DNA of 57,441 nt from an uncultured Oscillibacter sp. (GCA_910576845.1 CAJTJA010000003.1:61902-119342), one strand, 5' to 3'; shown: positions 24,301 to 32,748, numbered from the stretch's first letter. Notes: generated from the letters alone by a model not told the origin. Numbers and translations are program-made.

Positions 24301-26387
24301 GTCTCTTTCAGCTCCTTTGCCTGTTTTTTCGCTTTGGGCTTTTTAGAGGTTTTTCCAGTTTTGCCCTCTTCAGCGGCCTTTTTTCCCTTGGCAGAGGACT
24401 TGATGGCCTTCACGAGGGGGGCAGCAGAGGCTTTTGCGGTCTTTCCCATGACCTTGGCGGTCTTTTCTGCTGTCTTTACCGCCTTAGACGCCTTGACGGC
24501 TTTGGGCTTTGGGTAGGTTCCCTCGCCCCGGAGAAATACTGCGCCGAAAGCGGGGATGCGGATGGCAGCGGAATGATCCTTTCCATGTGAGGGAACCGCT
24601 TCCACCGGCACAGGGGCGTCATCTCCAAAACCGTCGCCGCCGTAGGCGGAATCATCAGTATTAAAAACAGGAGTATACTGCTTGTGGGCGGGAACACCCA
24701 TCCGGTAATTCTCGTAAGTATTAGGAGAAAAATTCACCGCACAAAGGATATCCCGGCCCTTTTTATCCTTGCGGAGGAAAACGACCACATTATTGTGGTT
24801 GTCGTCTACCACCAGCCACTCGAAGCCTTCCCAGCTGAAGTCAACTTCCCAGAGAGCGGGCTCTTTTTTGTAAAAAGCGTTGGCTTCCTTAAAGAAACGA
24901 TGGACTTTCTGGTTTTCCTCGTTGTTCAGCAGATACCAGTCGAGCTGTTCTTTATCGTTCCACTCATGCCACTGGCCCAGTTCCGCGCCCATAAACAGGA
25001 GCTTTTTGCCTGGGTGAGCGAGAAGGTAGGCATAAAACCCCCGGGTGCAGCGGAGCTGGGTGGTGTAGTCGCCGGGCATCTTGCCCACTACAGAACCTTT
25101 CATATGGACGACTTCGTCATGAGAGATAGGCAGCACAAAGTTCTCGGAGAAGGCGTACATCATGGAGAAGGTGATATCCTTATGGTGGTCCTGGCGGAAC
25201 CAGGGGTCCAGCTTCAAATAATGGCACATGTCGTTCATCCAGCCCATGTTCCACTTGAGGTTGAAGCCCAAGCCTCCGATATCGGCAGGACGGCTGACCA
25301 TAGGCCAGGCGGTGGATTCCTCGGCGATCATCATGACGCCGGGTTTGACGCCGAATGCCATGGCGTTCAGCTCCCGCAGGAAGTCAATAGCCTCCAGGTT
25401 CTCGTGTCCGCCATATTTGTTTGGGGTCCAGGCGCCGCCTTGGCGGCTGTAGTCCAGGTAGAGCATGGAGGCCACGGCATCCACCCGGAGACCGTCGATG
25501 TGGCACTCTTCCAGCCAGAAACGGGCGGAGGAGAAAAGAAAGCTTTTTACTTCGGGACGGCCGTAGTCAAAGACCCGGGTGCCCCAGGAGGCATGTTCCC
25601 ACTTATTGGGGTCGCTGTACTCGTAGCAGCAGCCTCCGTCAAATTCATAGAGCCCGTGGGAGTCCTTGCAGAAATGAGCGGGGACCCAGTCCAGGATGAC
25701 GGAAATGCCGTTTTTGTGCATGTGGTTTACAAACCACAGGAAGTCCTTGGGTGTGCCGTAACGAGAGGTGGGGGCAAAATAGCCGGTGCACTGATAGCCC
25801 CAAGACCCGTCAAAGGGATGCTCCAGCACGGGCAGGAGCTCAATGGCGGTGTAGCCCATTTCCTTGACATAGGCTGCCAGCTCCTTCGCCATGTCCTTAT
25901 AATCGTAAAAATCACCGTTTTCCCGCTTTTTCCAGGAGCCCAGGTGCACCTCGTAGATATTTAAAGGAGATTCGTAGACAGGGTGCTTTTCCTGCTTTGC
26001 CAGAAACGCGGCGTCGCTCCACTTGAAGCCCTCAATATCATAGAGCTTGCCGGCGGTAGCAGGACGGGTCTCACAGTGGAAAGCATAGGGGTCCGTCTTC
26101 AGCCGCACCTTTCCGTCAGGACCGGTAACGGCGTATTTGTAGGAGGTATATTCCGCCAGCCCGGGGATAAAACCCTCCCAGACTTCACCCTGGCGGGTAA
26201 GGCTGTGGACGCCCTCCTTCCAGTCGTTAAAATCTCCTACTACGGAAACGCTCTGAGCGTGGGGAGCCCAGACCCGGAATGTCCAGCCATCCTCTTTTTC
26301 CTTTTTATCAGGATGGGAGCCGAACCAGCGCCAGCCATCCGTCAGGGTACCGGCGTGGAAGCGTTCGGCTTGATCATGTTTTGCCAT
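24297..26387 (-). CDS. glgB: 1,4-alpha-glucan branching enzyme with lysine-rich C-terminal tail
   Basis: GH13 branching enzyme that creates alpha-1,6 branches. The 696-residue chain has a carbohydrate-binding N-terminal module (WTFRVWAPHAQSVSVVGDFN), the TIM barrel with DWVPAHFCKD, the nucleophile region GLRVDAVASMLY, the acid MIAEESTAWP and PISHDEVVHMKGS. A usual GlgB ends near residue 625; here about 72 more residues follow with 23 lysines and many alanines, ending KAKKQAKELKET. GlgA carries a tail of similar type. The ATG at 26387 was chosen for its GGAGG site; the longer open frame to 26654 runs across the promoter. Confidence 0.94.
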   Translation of the reverse strand: MAKHDQAERFHAGTLTDGWRWFGSHPDKKEKEDGWTFRVWAPHAQSVSVVGDFNDWKEGVHSLTRQGEVWEGFIPGLAEYTSYKYAVTGPDGKVRLKTDPYAFHCETRPATAGKLYDIEGFKWSDAAFLAKQEKHPVYESPLNIYEVHLGSWKKRENGDFYDYKDMAKELAAYVKEMGYTAIELLPVLEHPFDGSWGYQCTGYFAPTSRYGTPKDFLWFVNHMHKNGISVILDWVPAHFCKDSHGLYEFDGGCCYEYSDPNKWEHASWGTRVFDYGRPEVKSFLFSSARFWLEECHIDGLRVDAVASMLYLDYSRQGGAWTPNKYGGHENLEAIDFLRELNAMAFGVKPGVMMIAEESTAWPMVSRPADIGGLGFNLKWNMGWMNDMCHYLKLDPWFRQDHHKDITFSMMYAFSENFVLPISHDEVVHMKGSVVGKMPGDYTTQLRCTRGFYAYLLAHPGKKLLFMGAELGQWHEWNDKEQLDWYLLNNEENQKVHRFFKEANAFYKKEPALWEVDFSWEGFEWLVVDDNHNNVVVFLRKDKKGRDILCAVNFSPNTYENYRMGVPAHKQYTPVFNTDDSAYGGDGFGDDAPVPVEAVPSHGKDHSAAIRIPAFGAVFLRGEGTYPKPKAVKASKAVKTAEKTAKVMGKTAKASAAPLVKAIKSSAKGKKAAEEGKTGKTSKKPKAKKQAKELKET

Positions 26388-26559
26388 AGTTAACCTCCGT
26401 GCAAAGCTGCGGAGCGGAGAATAAAAAAGTTCTCCGAACATGCAGATGCCGCTTTTGGGCGAGCGGCCCGCCGATTTCCTGGCGCCTCTCAGGGCGCTCA
26501 GCCCGCCGCTAAACGCAGGACAGACTGTTTTGAAAAACAATGCGGGGTTATTCTTAACT

Positions 26560-26588
26560 ATTATACTTCTTTTGGAAAATAGCGTCAA
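26560..26588 (-). promoter_or_regulatory. Promoter of glgB-glgC-glgD
   Basis: Minus strand: TTGACG (26588-26583), 17-bp spacer, TATAAT (26565-26560). It leaves a leader of roughly 165 nt before glgB in which no known riboswitch is recognised. Confidence 0.8.
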
Positions 26589-26739
26589 GGACGGTACTGT
26601 CGAAAAAACTGCCTGTCTTTTAGCATGTTCCCCCAAATCTGCCGCAAGATTCACAATATTTTTTGTGAACCTTCGGCAAAATGTGCAAAGGATGGAGAAA
26701 GAAACCGCGTGTGTATCTCAAAAAGAAGCGGACTGCCGG

Positions 26740-26768
26740 TTGATTTTAACAGTCTCTCCTGTTATAGT
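26740..26768 (+). promoter_or_regulatory. Promoter of the TauE-type gene
   Basis: TTGATT (26740-26745), 17-bp spacer, TATAGT (26763-26768). It is divergent from the glgB promoter. Confidence 0.7.
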
Positions 26769-26830
26769 AAGGGCTGCTTGCAGCTGGATGCCAAGCTGCG
26801 CTGGGCTATTTTCATCAGGAGGTTTTTTTC

Positions 26831-27643
26831 ATGTTTCAATTTTTGACGGCCCTGCGGATCGACGGGTTCCCCCTTTGGGTGGTGCTGCTGATTTGCCTGG
26901 GCGTATTTCTGGCCTCTTTTATGGATGCCATTGCCGGCGGCGGCGGCATTATCTCCGCGCCTACGCACCTCATTGCCTTCGGCGATTTACCTGCGCCCTA
27001 CGCGCTGGGAACCAATAAAGTGTCCGCCTCTATCGGTACGGTGTTTTCAACTGCCCGGTTTATCAAAAACGGCTATGTCAAGTGGCGGGTGTTTGGCCCA
27101 GCGATTATCTTTGCCCTGACAGGCTCAGTACTTGGAACATGGCTCCAGCACAGAACACCGGACGCGGTGCTGAAATATATGCTGCTGCTGGTGCTTCCGG
27201 TGGTGGCGTTCATCACCCTGCGCAACCATGACTGGCCGGATGAACCGGGAGAAATTGATTCCAGCCGGCAGATGGCCATTGTCTGGGCCGCCTCTTTTGT
27301 TATCGGCGGTTATGACGGTTACTATGGTCCCGGAACCGGCACCTTTCTGATGATTCTCTTTATCCGGGCCGCTAAGATGGATACCCGCCATGCGGCGGGA
27401 GGTGTAAAGGTAATCAATCTCTCGTCCAACATAGGAAGTCTCGTGACCCAAGTAGTTTCAGGCTATGTATATTGGGGTGTGGGGCTTACTGCTGCTGTGG
27501 CTTCCATTGCGGGGCATTACATTGGGTCCGGTCTCGCTATTAAGAATGGAAGCAGGATCGTCCGCCCGGCGGTAATCGTTGTTTTAATTCTGCTGACGGT
27601 GAAGGTGGGAAGCGAATTGCTGTTCCCAGACTTCTGGAAATAG
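26831..27643 (+). CDS. TauE/SafE family membrane transporter
   Basis: A 270-residue, multi-helix membrane protein of the TauE/SafE (4-toluene sulfonate/sulfite exporter) family. The N-terminal family repeat is seen in GVFLASFMDAIAGGGGIISA followed by LGTNKVSASIGT; the second half has FVIGGYDGYYGPGTGTFLMI and GGVKVINLSSNIGSLV, a pattern diagnostic of the family. AGGAGG (26816-26821) precedes the ATG. Members move organosulfonates, sulfite or other small anions, and some import; the substrate here is unknown. It is followed after 14 bp by a racemase gene, with which it probably forms an operon. Confidence 0.88.
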   Translation: MFQFLTALRIDGFPLWVVLLICLGVFLASFMDAIAGGGGIISAPTHLIAFGDLPAPYALGTNKVSASIGTVFSTARFIKNGYVKWRVFGPAIIFALTGSVLGTWLQHRTPDAVLKYMLLLVLPVVAFITLRNHDWPDEPGEIDSSRQMAIVWAASFVIGGYDGYYGPGTGTFLMILFIRAAKMDTRHAAGGVKVINLSSNIGSLVTQVVSGYVYWGVGLTAAVASIAGHYIGSGLAIKNGSRIVRPAVIVVLILLTVKVGSELLFPDFWK

Positions 27644-27657
27644 GAGGCGGGAGCGCT

Positions 27658-28365
27658 ATGAAGAAGAGCATCGGTATTTTAGGCGGTATGGGGCCCATGG
27701 CCACGGCAGACCTCTTTCAAAAAATTGTGGCCCTTACCGGCGCCAACGGAGATAATGAGCATATCCGGGTTTACATCGACAGCAACGCCTCCATTCCGGA
27801 CCGCACCGCCGCCATTCTGGATGGCGGAGAGGACCCGCTTCCCGCCATGACAGATTCCCTGCGGAAGCTGGAAGCCTGCGGTGCGGACTGCATCATCATG
27901 CCCTGCAACACCGCCCACTATTTTCTGCCCCGGCTGGTGGAGATATCGGAGCGGCCCTTTGTCAGCATGATCGGAGCGGCGGCGGGAGCCTGCCGGAGGC
28001 GTTTCCCGGGGAAGACGGCGGCGATTTTAGCGACGAAGGGCACCCTTTCGGCAGAGCTCTACCAAAAGGCCCTGACAGCCCAGGGCGTGCCCTTCCTGGT
28101 TCCGGATGCTGCGGAGCAGGAGGCTTTGATGGACGTCATCTATCGGGGTGTCAAGGCTGGGGCTCCGCCGTCCCAGTACCGGGAGGCCTTCTGCTCCGCT
28201 GCGGAGAGCCTGGCCCGCCGGGGGGCGGAGGTCTTCCTCCTGGCCTGCACAGAACTGCCCTTGGCGGTCCGGGAACTGAGGCTGAATATGCCCTGCGTGG
28301 ACCCCACCGAAGAACTGGCCAAAGCCGCCATCCGATTCTGCGGCTTTGCTGTGCGGGGCGAGTAA
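27658..28365 (+). CDS. Aspartate/glutamate racemase family protein
   Basis: A cofactor-independent two-cysteine racemase fold, 235 residues. It starts KKSIGILGGMGPMATADLFQ, has the first catalytic cysteine in IIMPCNTAHYF and the second in LLACTELPLAV. Such enzymes (aspartate racemase, broad-specificity RacX types) interconvert L- and D-amino acids for the cell wall or signalling. The specificity cannot be decided from sequence alone; it is not the MurI type in start or length. The next gene codes for an acidic amino acid/dicarboxylate symporter, which fits aspartate or glutamate as substrate. Confidence 0.88.
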   Translation: MKKSIGILGGMGPMATADLFQKIVALTGANGDNEHIRVYIDSNASIPDRTAAILDGGEDPLPAMTDSLRKLEACGADCIIMPCNTAHYFLPRLVEISERPFVSMIGAAAGACRRRFPGKTAAILATKGTLSAELYQKALTAQGVPFLVPDAAEQEALMDVIYRGVKAGAPPSQYREAFCSAAESLARRGAEVFLLACTELPLAVRELRLNMPCVDPTEELAKAAIRFCGFAVRGE

Positions 28366-28370
28366 TTTAA

Positions 28371-28418
28371 AACTAAAGGCAGATGTCTGTTTATTATATC
28401 AGACATCTGCCTTTAGTT
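28371..28418 (+). terminator. Long hairpin after the racemase gene
   Basis: A 19-bp perfect inverted repeat: 28371-28389 pairs with 28400-28418 around a 10-nt AT-rich loop. A T-run follows after a few bases. Confidence 0.85.
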
Positions 28419-28460
28419 CATGATTTTTTCATACTTTTTTCACAATCTTTCCATTTCCCC

Positions 28461-28489
28461 TTTACATTTCCTGACAACTTTGGTATAAT
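28461..28489 (+). promoter_or_regulatory. Promoter of the DAACS symporter
   Basis: TTTACA (28461-28466), 17-bp spacer, TATAAT (28484-28489). The ~90-nt leader has a hairpin GGGCAT (28518-28523)/ATGCCC (28539-28544) enclosed by weaker pairing of TTTGGAGAG with CTCCCAAA, so it may be structured. Confidence 0.75.
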
Positions 28490-28585
28490 GTGGCCAATTT
28501 GGAGAGGGTTTTCAGCAGGGCATTTGTCCAAAACACTGATGCCCCCATGAAAGCTCCCAAAATTTTATTTTTATGAGGTGAGTGT

Positions 28586-29803
28586 ATGAAGAAGAAAAAT
28601 AACCTGCCCATGCGGATACTGCTTGCGCTTGTCGCCGGTATCGTGGTGGGTCTGGTCTGCTATTTCGCTGGATTGGCAGCCTTTACTGCGGCGTATTTGA
28701 AGCCCTTTGGCGACATCTTCGTGAACCTGTTGAAGTTCATCGTTGTCCCTGTGGTGCTGCTGAGTATGATTGACGGCATCCTCTCCATGGGCGACATGAA
28801 GCAGGTGGGCTCCGTGGGTGTGAAGACGGTAGCCTACTTCCTCTGCACCACCGCTATTGCCTGCGTCATCGGTTTGGTGTTTGCCAACATCTTTATGGGC
28901 GCGGGACTGTTTCCCGACCTCTCCGCGGAGCTGGGCGCGGCGGAGTATGAACCGAAAGCCTTCAACGGGTTTATGTCCGTACTGGTAGACATCTTCCCGA
29001 GCAACATGTGGGGGGCTTTTGTTAACGCCAACATGCTTCAGGTCATTGTAGTTTCCCTCTTCTTCGGCGGAGCCATTATGATGGCCGGAGAAAAGGGGAA
29101 GCTCTGCCGGGATCTGGTCGGTTCCTTCTACGCTGTTATTGAGCGGCTGATGGAATTCATTATTTCCCTGTCCCCCGTGGGCGTGTTCACCTATATGGCT
29201 TGGGTTACCGCCACCCAGGGGGCGGCCATTCTAGGCTCTTTGTTCCTGGTCATCCTCTGCGCGTACATCGGCTATGTTGTCCACGCCGTATTTGTCTACT
29301 CTCTGTCGGCTCAGATTTTTGTGGGCATGAGTCCTGTCAAGTTCTTCAAGGGTGCTTTTGCCGCCATGATTTTTGCCTTCACCTCCACCTCCTCTGCGGC
29401 GACTCTGCCGGTTTCCAAGGAGTGCGCTCATGAGCTGGGGGCCAAGGACGATATTGCCGCCTTTGTTCTGCCTCTGGGCTCCACCATCAATATGGACGGT
29501 ACGGCTATTTACCAGTGTGTGGCCACGGTATTCATCGCCTCCTGCGCGGGTATCCACCTGACCATTGGGCAGATGGTGATTGTGGTGGTCACGGCCACCT
29601 TGGCCTCCATCGGCACTGCCGGCGTCTCCGGCGCGGGCATGATTATGCTGGCGATGGTTCTGGAAACCCTGGGTATTCCCGTGGCCTACATCGGTCTCAT
29701 TGTGGCGGTGGACCGGCTCTTCGACATGGGCCGCACCTGCCTGAACGTCACCGGCGACATCGCCTGCTCCCTCTGCGTCTCCAAGTGGCAGGGGAAGAAA
29801 TAA
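28586..29803 (+). CDS. Dicarboxylate/amino acid:cation symporter (DAACS family)
   Basis: Sodium- or proton-driven carrier for glutamate, aspartate or C4-dicarboxylates, 405 residues. It shows the serine-rich hairpin loop TSTSSAATLPVSKE, the TM7 motif LGSTINMDGTAIYQ and the second loop IGTAGVSGAGMIMLA, all typical of the GltPh/EAAT fold; FDMGRTCLNVTGD in TM8 carries the Asp and Asn that bind substrate and ions. An arginine at the position before the conserved T/C (GRTCLN) suggests a dicarboxylate/acidic amino acid substrate. It follows the racemase gene but has its own promoter and terminator. Confidence 0.94.
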   Translation: MKKKNNLPMRILLALVAGIVVGLVCYFAGLAAFTAAYLKPFGDIFVNLLKFIVVPVVLLSMIDGILSMGDMKQVGSVGVKTVAYFLCTTAIACVIGLVFANIFMGAGLFPDLSAELGAAEYEPKAFNGFMSVLVDIFPSNMWGAFVNANMLQVIVVSLFFGGAIMMAGEKGKLCRDLVGSFYAVIERLMEFIISLSPVGVFTYMAWVTATQGAAILGSLFLVILCAYIGYVVHAVFVYSLSAQIFVGMSPVKFFKGAFAAMIFAFTSTSSAATLPVSKECAHELGAKDDIAAFVLPLGSTINMDGTAIYQCVATVFIASCAGIHLTIGQMVIVVVTATLASIGTAGVSGAGMIMLAMVLETLGIPVAYIGLIVAVDRLFDMGRTCLNVTGDIACSLCVSKWQGKK

Positions 29804-29824
29804 GCAAGTTTATCGCTTTATTGG

Positions 29825-29864
29825 AAAAGCCAGGGAACCCGTTTCGGGTTCCCTGGCTTTTTTT
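29825..29864 (+). terminator. Terminator after the DAACS symporter
   Basis: A 17-bp perfect stem (29825-29841 with 29845-29861) and a T-run to 29864. Confidence 0.92.
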
Positions 29865-29957
29865 AGAAAATTTCAGTTATGTGAGATATCATAGCCTCCT
29901 GAGGGATATTCCCTATAGAAGGGTCCTTCCAAACCAACGCGAAGGAGGTGAGACGTT

Positions 29958-30437
29958 TTGACAGAGCATCGGTTTCAGGAAGCGGTGGAGCTATATGGAG
30001 ACATGGTGTTTCGTTTGGCGTACAGCTACTTGAAGAACCGGGCGGACGCAGAGGACATAATGCAGGAATCTTTGCTGAAGCTTTACGTGGAGTTGAAGGA
30101 TTTTGAGTCAGCAGACCATGAAAAGCGCTGGCTCATCCGGGTGACGGTAAACGAATGCAGGAAACTGCTTCGTGCTCCTTGGCGGAGGCGCTCCAGCTCA
30201 CTGGACGAGGTAGAAGAGACTGCGGTCTTTGACCAGCCCTCCCAGACGGAATTGTTTCAGCAGGTAATGGGGCTGCCGCCGAAGTACCGGGGAGCGGTGT
30301 ACCTCCATTATTATGAGGGCTACTCCGTAAAAGAGATTGCCGGGCTGCTGGGAGCCAAGACGTCCACCGTCCAGACCTGGCTCATGCGGGCTAGGGGGCA
30401 GTTAAAGATCAGACTGAAGGAGGCAGAAGCCCTATGA
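29958..30437 (+). CDS. ECF-type RNA polymerase sigma factor
   Basis: A 159-residue sigma-70 family protein with only regions 2 and 4. Region 2 is about residues 8-75 (YGDMVFRLAYSYLKNRADAE, DIMQESLLKLYVEL, RWLIRVTVNECRKLLR); region 4 is about 105-153 (LPPKYRGAVYLHYYEGYSVK, EIAGLLGAKTSTVQTWLMRA). The start is TTG at 29958, placed by a perfect AAGGAGGTGA 6 bp upstream. It overlaps the next gene by ATGA; that gene has the layout of a membrane anti-sigma factor, suggesting the two form a signal-responsive pair. The regulon is unknown. Confidence 0.9.
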   Translation: MTEHRFQEAVELYGDMVFRLAYSYLKNRADAEDIMQESLLKLYVELKDFESADHEKRWLIRVTVNECRKLLRAPWRRRSSSLDEVEETAVFDQPSQTELFQQVMGLPPKYRGAVYLHYYEGYSVKEIAGLLGAKTSTVQTWLMRARGQLKIRLKEAEAL

Positions 30438-31093
30438 TCGACGAAAAATTGTATCGTGAAACATTCTCGCGGCTCCAAGCCTCCGGCGAGGCAAAGAAGG
30501 AGGTTCTTTTAAAAATGAATGAGATGAACGAAAAAAAGATGATGCGGCGGCCTTTGAAGATTCTGCGGGCGGCAGGGCTGGCGGCCATGCTCACCGTAGC
30601 CTTGGCGGTCAGTGCAAATGCGGCCAGCGGCGGTGAGCTGTTGGAGAACGTTTTCCAGACATTTGTTGTCACCTGCTCTATGCTGGACGGCGGCGAGACA
30701 TTCACAGTGAATGTTACCGGCGGTGTGTCTGACGGCGTCATTGAGGGGCTGTTTTCTCCTGAACACGGAGCGGCTGTTACAGAGAAGCGAAATGACCGGC
30801 TGTACCTCATCATCGATGGCACAGAGACCGACATTACCGACGCACTGAACGAAGGCGGACAATACACAGCGGCGTTGGAAGACGGCACCACGATTACTGT
30901 TCAGGGCACAGTGGAGGATCATATGATCCTCAGCTCTGCGCAGGGCAGCGACATGTACTATATCACCACCGGCGGCACCGGAGGTGATATGGACGCACTG
31001 AACAGCGCGAAGACAGACATGGGCGAAGCGGATGGAGTGACGGCTGTTTATGAGCCCATGGCGGCAGATGTGCCAGCGGATGAAAGTAATTGA
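30434..31093 (+). CDS. Single-pass membrane protein, probable anti-sigma factor
   Basis: A 219-residue protein with a basic, helical cytoplasmic N-terminus (about 1-44, with RETFSRLQASGEAKKEVLLK), one membrane segment (about 47-63) ending in an AxA-like site, and an extracellular part of about 150 residues rich in beta-forming sequence (FTVNVTGGVSDGVIEG, DRLYLIIDGTETDITDALN). I do not recognise a named domain. Coupling to the ECF sigma gene and its topology suggest it holds the sigma factor at the membrane and senses an outside signal, but no zinc-binding anti-sigma motif is seen. A repeat array follows 38 bp after the stop. Confidence 0.75.
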   Translation: MIDEKLYRETFSRLQASGEAKKEVLLKMNEMNEKKMMRRPLKILRAAGLAAMLTVALAVSANAASGGELLENVFQTFVVTCSMLDGGETFTVNVTGGVSDGVIEGLFSPEHGAAVTEKRNDRLYLIIDGTETDITDALNEGGQYTAALEDGTTITVQGTVEDHMILSSAQGSDMYYITTGGTGGDMDALNSAKTDMGEADGVTAVYEPMAADVPADESN

Positions 31094-31131
31094 GATGAGA
31101 TAAAGGAATAAAGGATAAAGGATATGAGAGA

Positions 31132-31534
31132 CCGGAGGGCCCTTGAGGCCCTCCGGTCAGACTGTGGAAAAACGGGAAGATTACATCGACGGGAAGGAAG
31201 AGTGTGTGCGGGAAGCCCAGGAAGGGGTTTCCTGCACGATTCAAATCAAAAGTTTTCAGAACAATTTTAAGGTTCTGAAAACTTGCGCAGGCGGTCAAAA
31301 CGATAGTTTTGACCGCCTGGCCGGAGGGCCCTTGAGGCCCTCCGGTCAGACTGTGGAAAAACGGGAAGATTACATCGACGGGAAGGAAGAGTGTGTGCGG
31401 GAAGCCCAGGAAGGGGTTTCCTGCACGATTCAAATCAAAAGTTTTCAGAACAATTTTAAGGTTCTGAAAACTTGCGCAGGCGGTCAAAACGATAGTTTTG
31501 ACCGCCTGGCCGGAGGGCCCTTGAGGCCCTCCGG
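31132..31534. repeat. Tandem 189-bp hairpin-rich repeat (two units plus terminal hairpin)
   Basis: Two near-identical 189-bp units begin at 31132 and 31321, and the unit's first hairpin is present a third time at 31510-31534. Each unit has: a 25-bp palindromic hairpin (arms CCGGAGGGCC/GGCCCTCCGG); a linker with ACGGGAAG twice; a hairpin starting GCGGGAAGCCC; AGTTTTCAGAAC paired with GTTCTGAAAACT; and GGCGGTCAAAAC paired with GTTTTGACCGCC. A diverged copy in opposite orientation lies at 55217-55423. The rest of the gap (31535-31856) has one hairpin at 31607-31645 and no convincing gene. Confidence 0.9.
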
Positions 31535-31856
31535 TTTTCTGCTGTTTGGGACGGTTTTTAGAAAGGCGCTCCAATGGAAGGCAACCGTCTGTTTTGAGAC
31601 CGGTAAAACACTGCTCCGAGGCATCCCTTCCGCCGGAGCGGTGTTGCTTAAATCCATTGGGACATCTGCGAAAAACTGCCTCACCCAGCGGTTAGACAGT
31701 CCCTTGCGGAAATATGCCCTTTGAATAAATCTCTCCTTGCCGGATACTCTGTCATTTTTCATATGGTCCCTGGGTACTTTGCATGCTGTCCTGCTGTCCG
31801 GGCAAAAATATACAAGTACATGAATGGAAAATTTGCCGGAACAGGAGCCTCGTCTT

Positions 31857-32717
31857 TTAAAATACGCATGCGGATTTGGAATTTTCATCCTCCAGCCGTA
31901 TAGAGATCATGGATGCCGCGTTCTTTTCCACACCGTTTAAAATGAATCCGGCCAGGTCATATGCGTATAGACTGCCGGTTGTTCGCAGGCCTTGTTCGCA
32001 GATATATCTGTTCAGGGCATGATAGCCGCCGGAGATATCCCACCGGCCCCGGCAGCAGAGATACGCATAATTTCCGGCGGGCTTTTCCATATAATAGGGA
32101 AAGTCTGCCTGTTCTTTAAGACAAGTGTAAAGGTGACTGATCGCTGCCTGTCCCGTATGTTCCCCAGGCAGATGAAGCGCACCCAGCCGGTAATCGGTTT
32201 GCAGGCCATATTGCCGGCACAGTGTTCGGCACCGGTTCAGCACCGTAATCAGCATTTCATCCTCGCCGGCATCTGCCGGAATAAAAGCTTCCAGTTCTTC
32301 CGCTGGAACAGCCAGGAGATGCTCTTTTTTAAACCAGGCTGTTTTGGGAATCATATCCGGAGCGTTCCCCAGCTTCAGGCCCCGAATCATGCCGGAAAGC
32401 ACAAACTCCATTTGCTCCAGCTTTTGCCGTTCCTCACCCAGCCGCTGCTGTTGTTCCAGGAGCAGAGACAGTGTTTTGGCGGAGTCTTGCTCTTGAAGGC
32501 CGCGGCGTACATTTTCCAGAGAGGTCCCGGTCTGGCGGAAAATAGAAATTGCGCAAAAATCATAAAACTGCTCTGCGCCGTAATAAAAATAGCCGTTGCC
32601 GCCTTTATAAGCCGGAGACAGCAGGCCGATATCTTTATAGTGGCGAAGAGTTTCCTTGGTTGTGCCGCAGAAAGCGGCGAATGCGCCGGAGGTCATCCAG
32701 CCGTTTGGATGGTCCAT
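31857..32717 (-). CDS. MerR-family transcriptional regulator with effector-binding domain
   Basis: A 286-residue protein. The winged helix occupies about residues 8-75 (WMTSGAFAAFCGTTKETLRH, YKDIGLLSPAYKGGNGYFYY), then a coiled-coil dimerisation helix (LLEQQQRLGEERQKLEQM), and a C-terminal domain of about 150 residues resembling the GyrI/BltR-type multidrug-binding fold (AISHLYTCLKEQADFPYYME, PAGNYAYLCCRGRWD). Drug-binding MerR proteins of this plan activate efflux pumps. The ATG at 32717 has GGAGG just upstream. It is divergent from a hydrolase and MATE pump whose promoter has the MerR signature, so these are probably its targets. Confidence 0.87.
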   Translation of the reverse strand: MDHPNGWMTSGAFAAFCGTTKETLRHYKDIGLLSPAYKGGNGYFYYGAEQFYDFCAISIFRQTGTSLENVRRGLQEQDSAKTLSLLLEQQQRLGEERQKLEQMEFVLSGMIRGLKLGNAPDMIPKTAWFKKEHLLAVPAEELEAFIPADAGEDEMLITVLNRCRTLCRQYGLQTDYRLGALHLPGEHTGQAAISHLYTCLKEQADFPYYMEKPAGNYAYLCCRGRWDISGGYHALNRYICEQGLRTTGSLYAYDLAGFILNGVEKNAASMISIRLEDENSKSACVF

Positions 32718-32748
32718 AAAAATTCCTCCTCCCAATCAAAAATTTTTA

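Noticed and set aside
26388..26654. 89-codon N-terminal extension of GlgB
   Set aside because: It runs back through the promoter at 26560-26588 and has no similarity to branching enzymes; GGAGG marks the start at 26387.
31132..31534. Possible CRISPR array
   Set aside because: The units are 189 bp and nearly identical throughout, with no variable spacers and no cas genes.
30963..31574. Open frames on both strands through the 189-bp repeats
   Set aside because: The translations are simply the repeat read twice; the repeat is hairpin DNA and its diverged copy at 55 kb does not keep the frame.
31484..31888. 134-codon minus-strand frame between the repeat array and the MerR gene
   Set aside because: It is partly repeat DNA, has no ribosome site and no domain.
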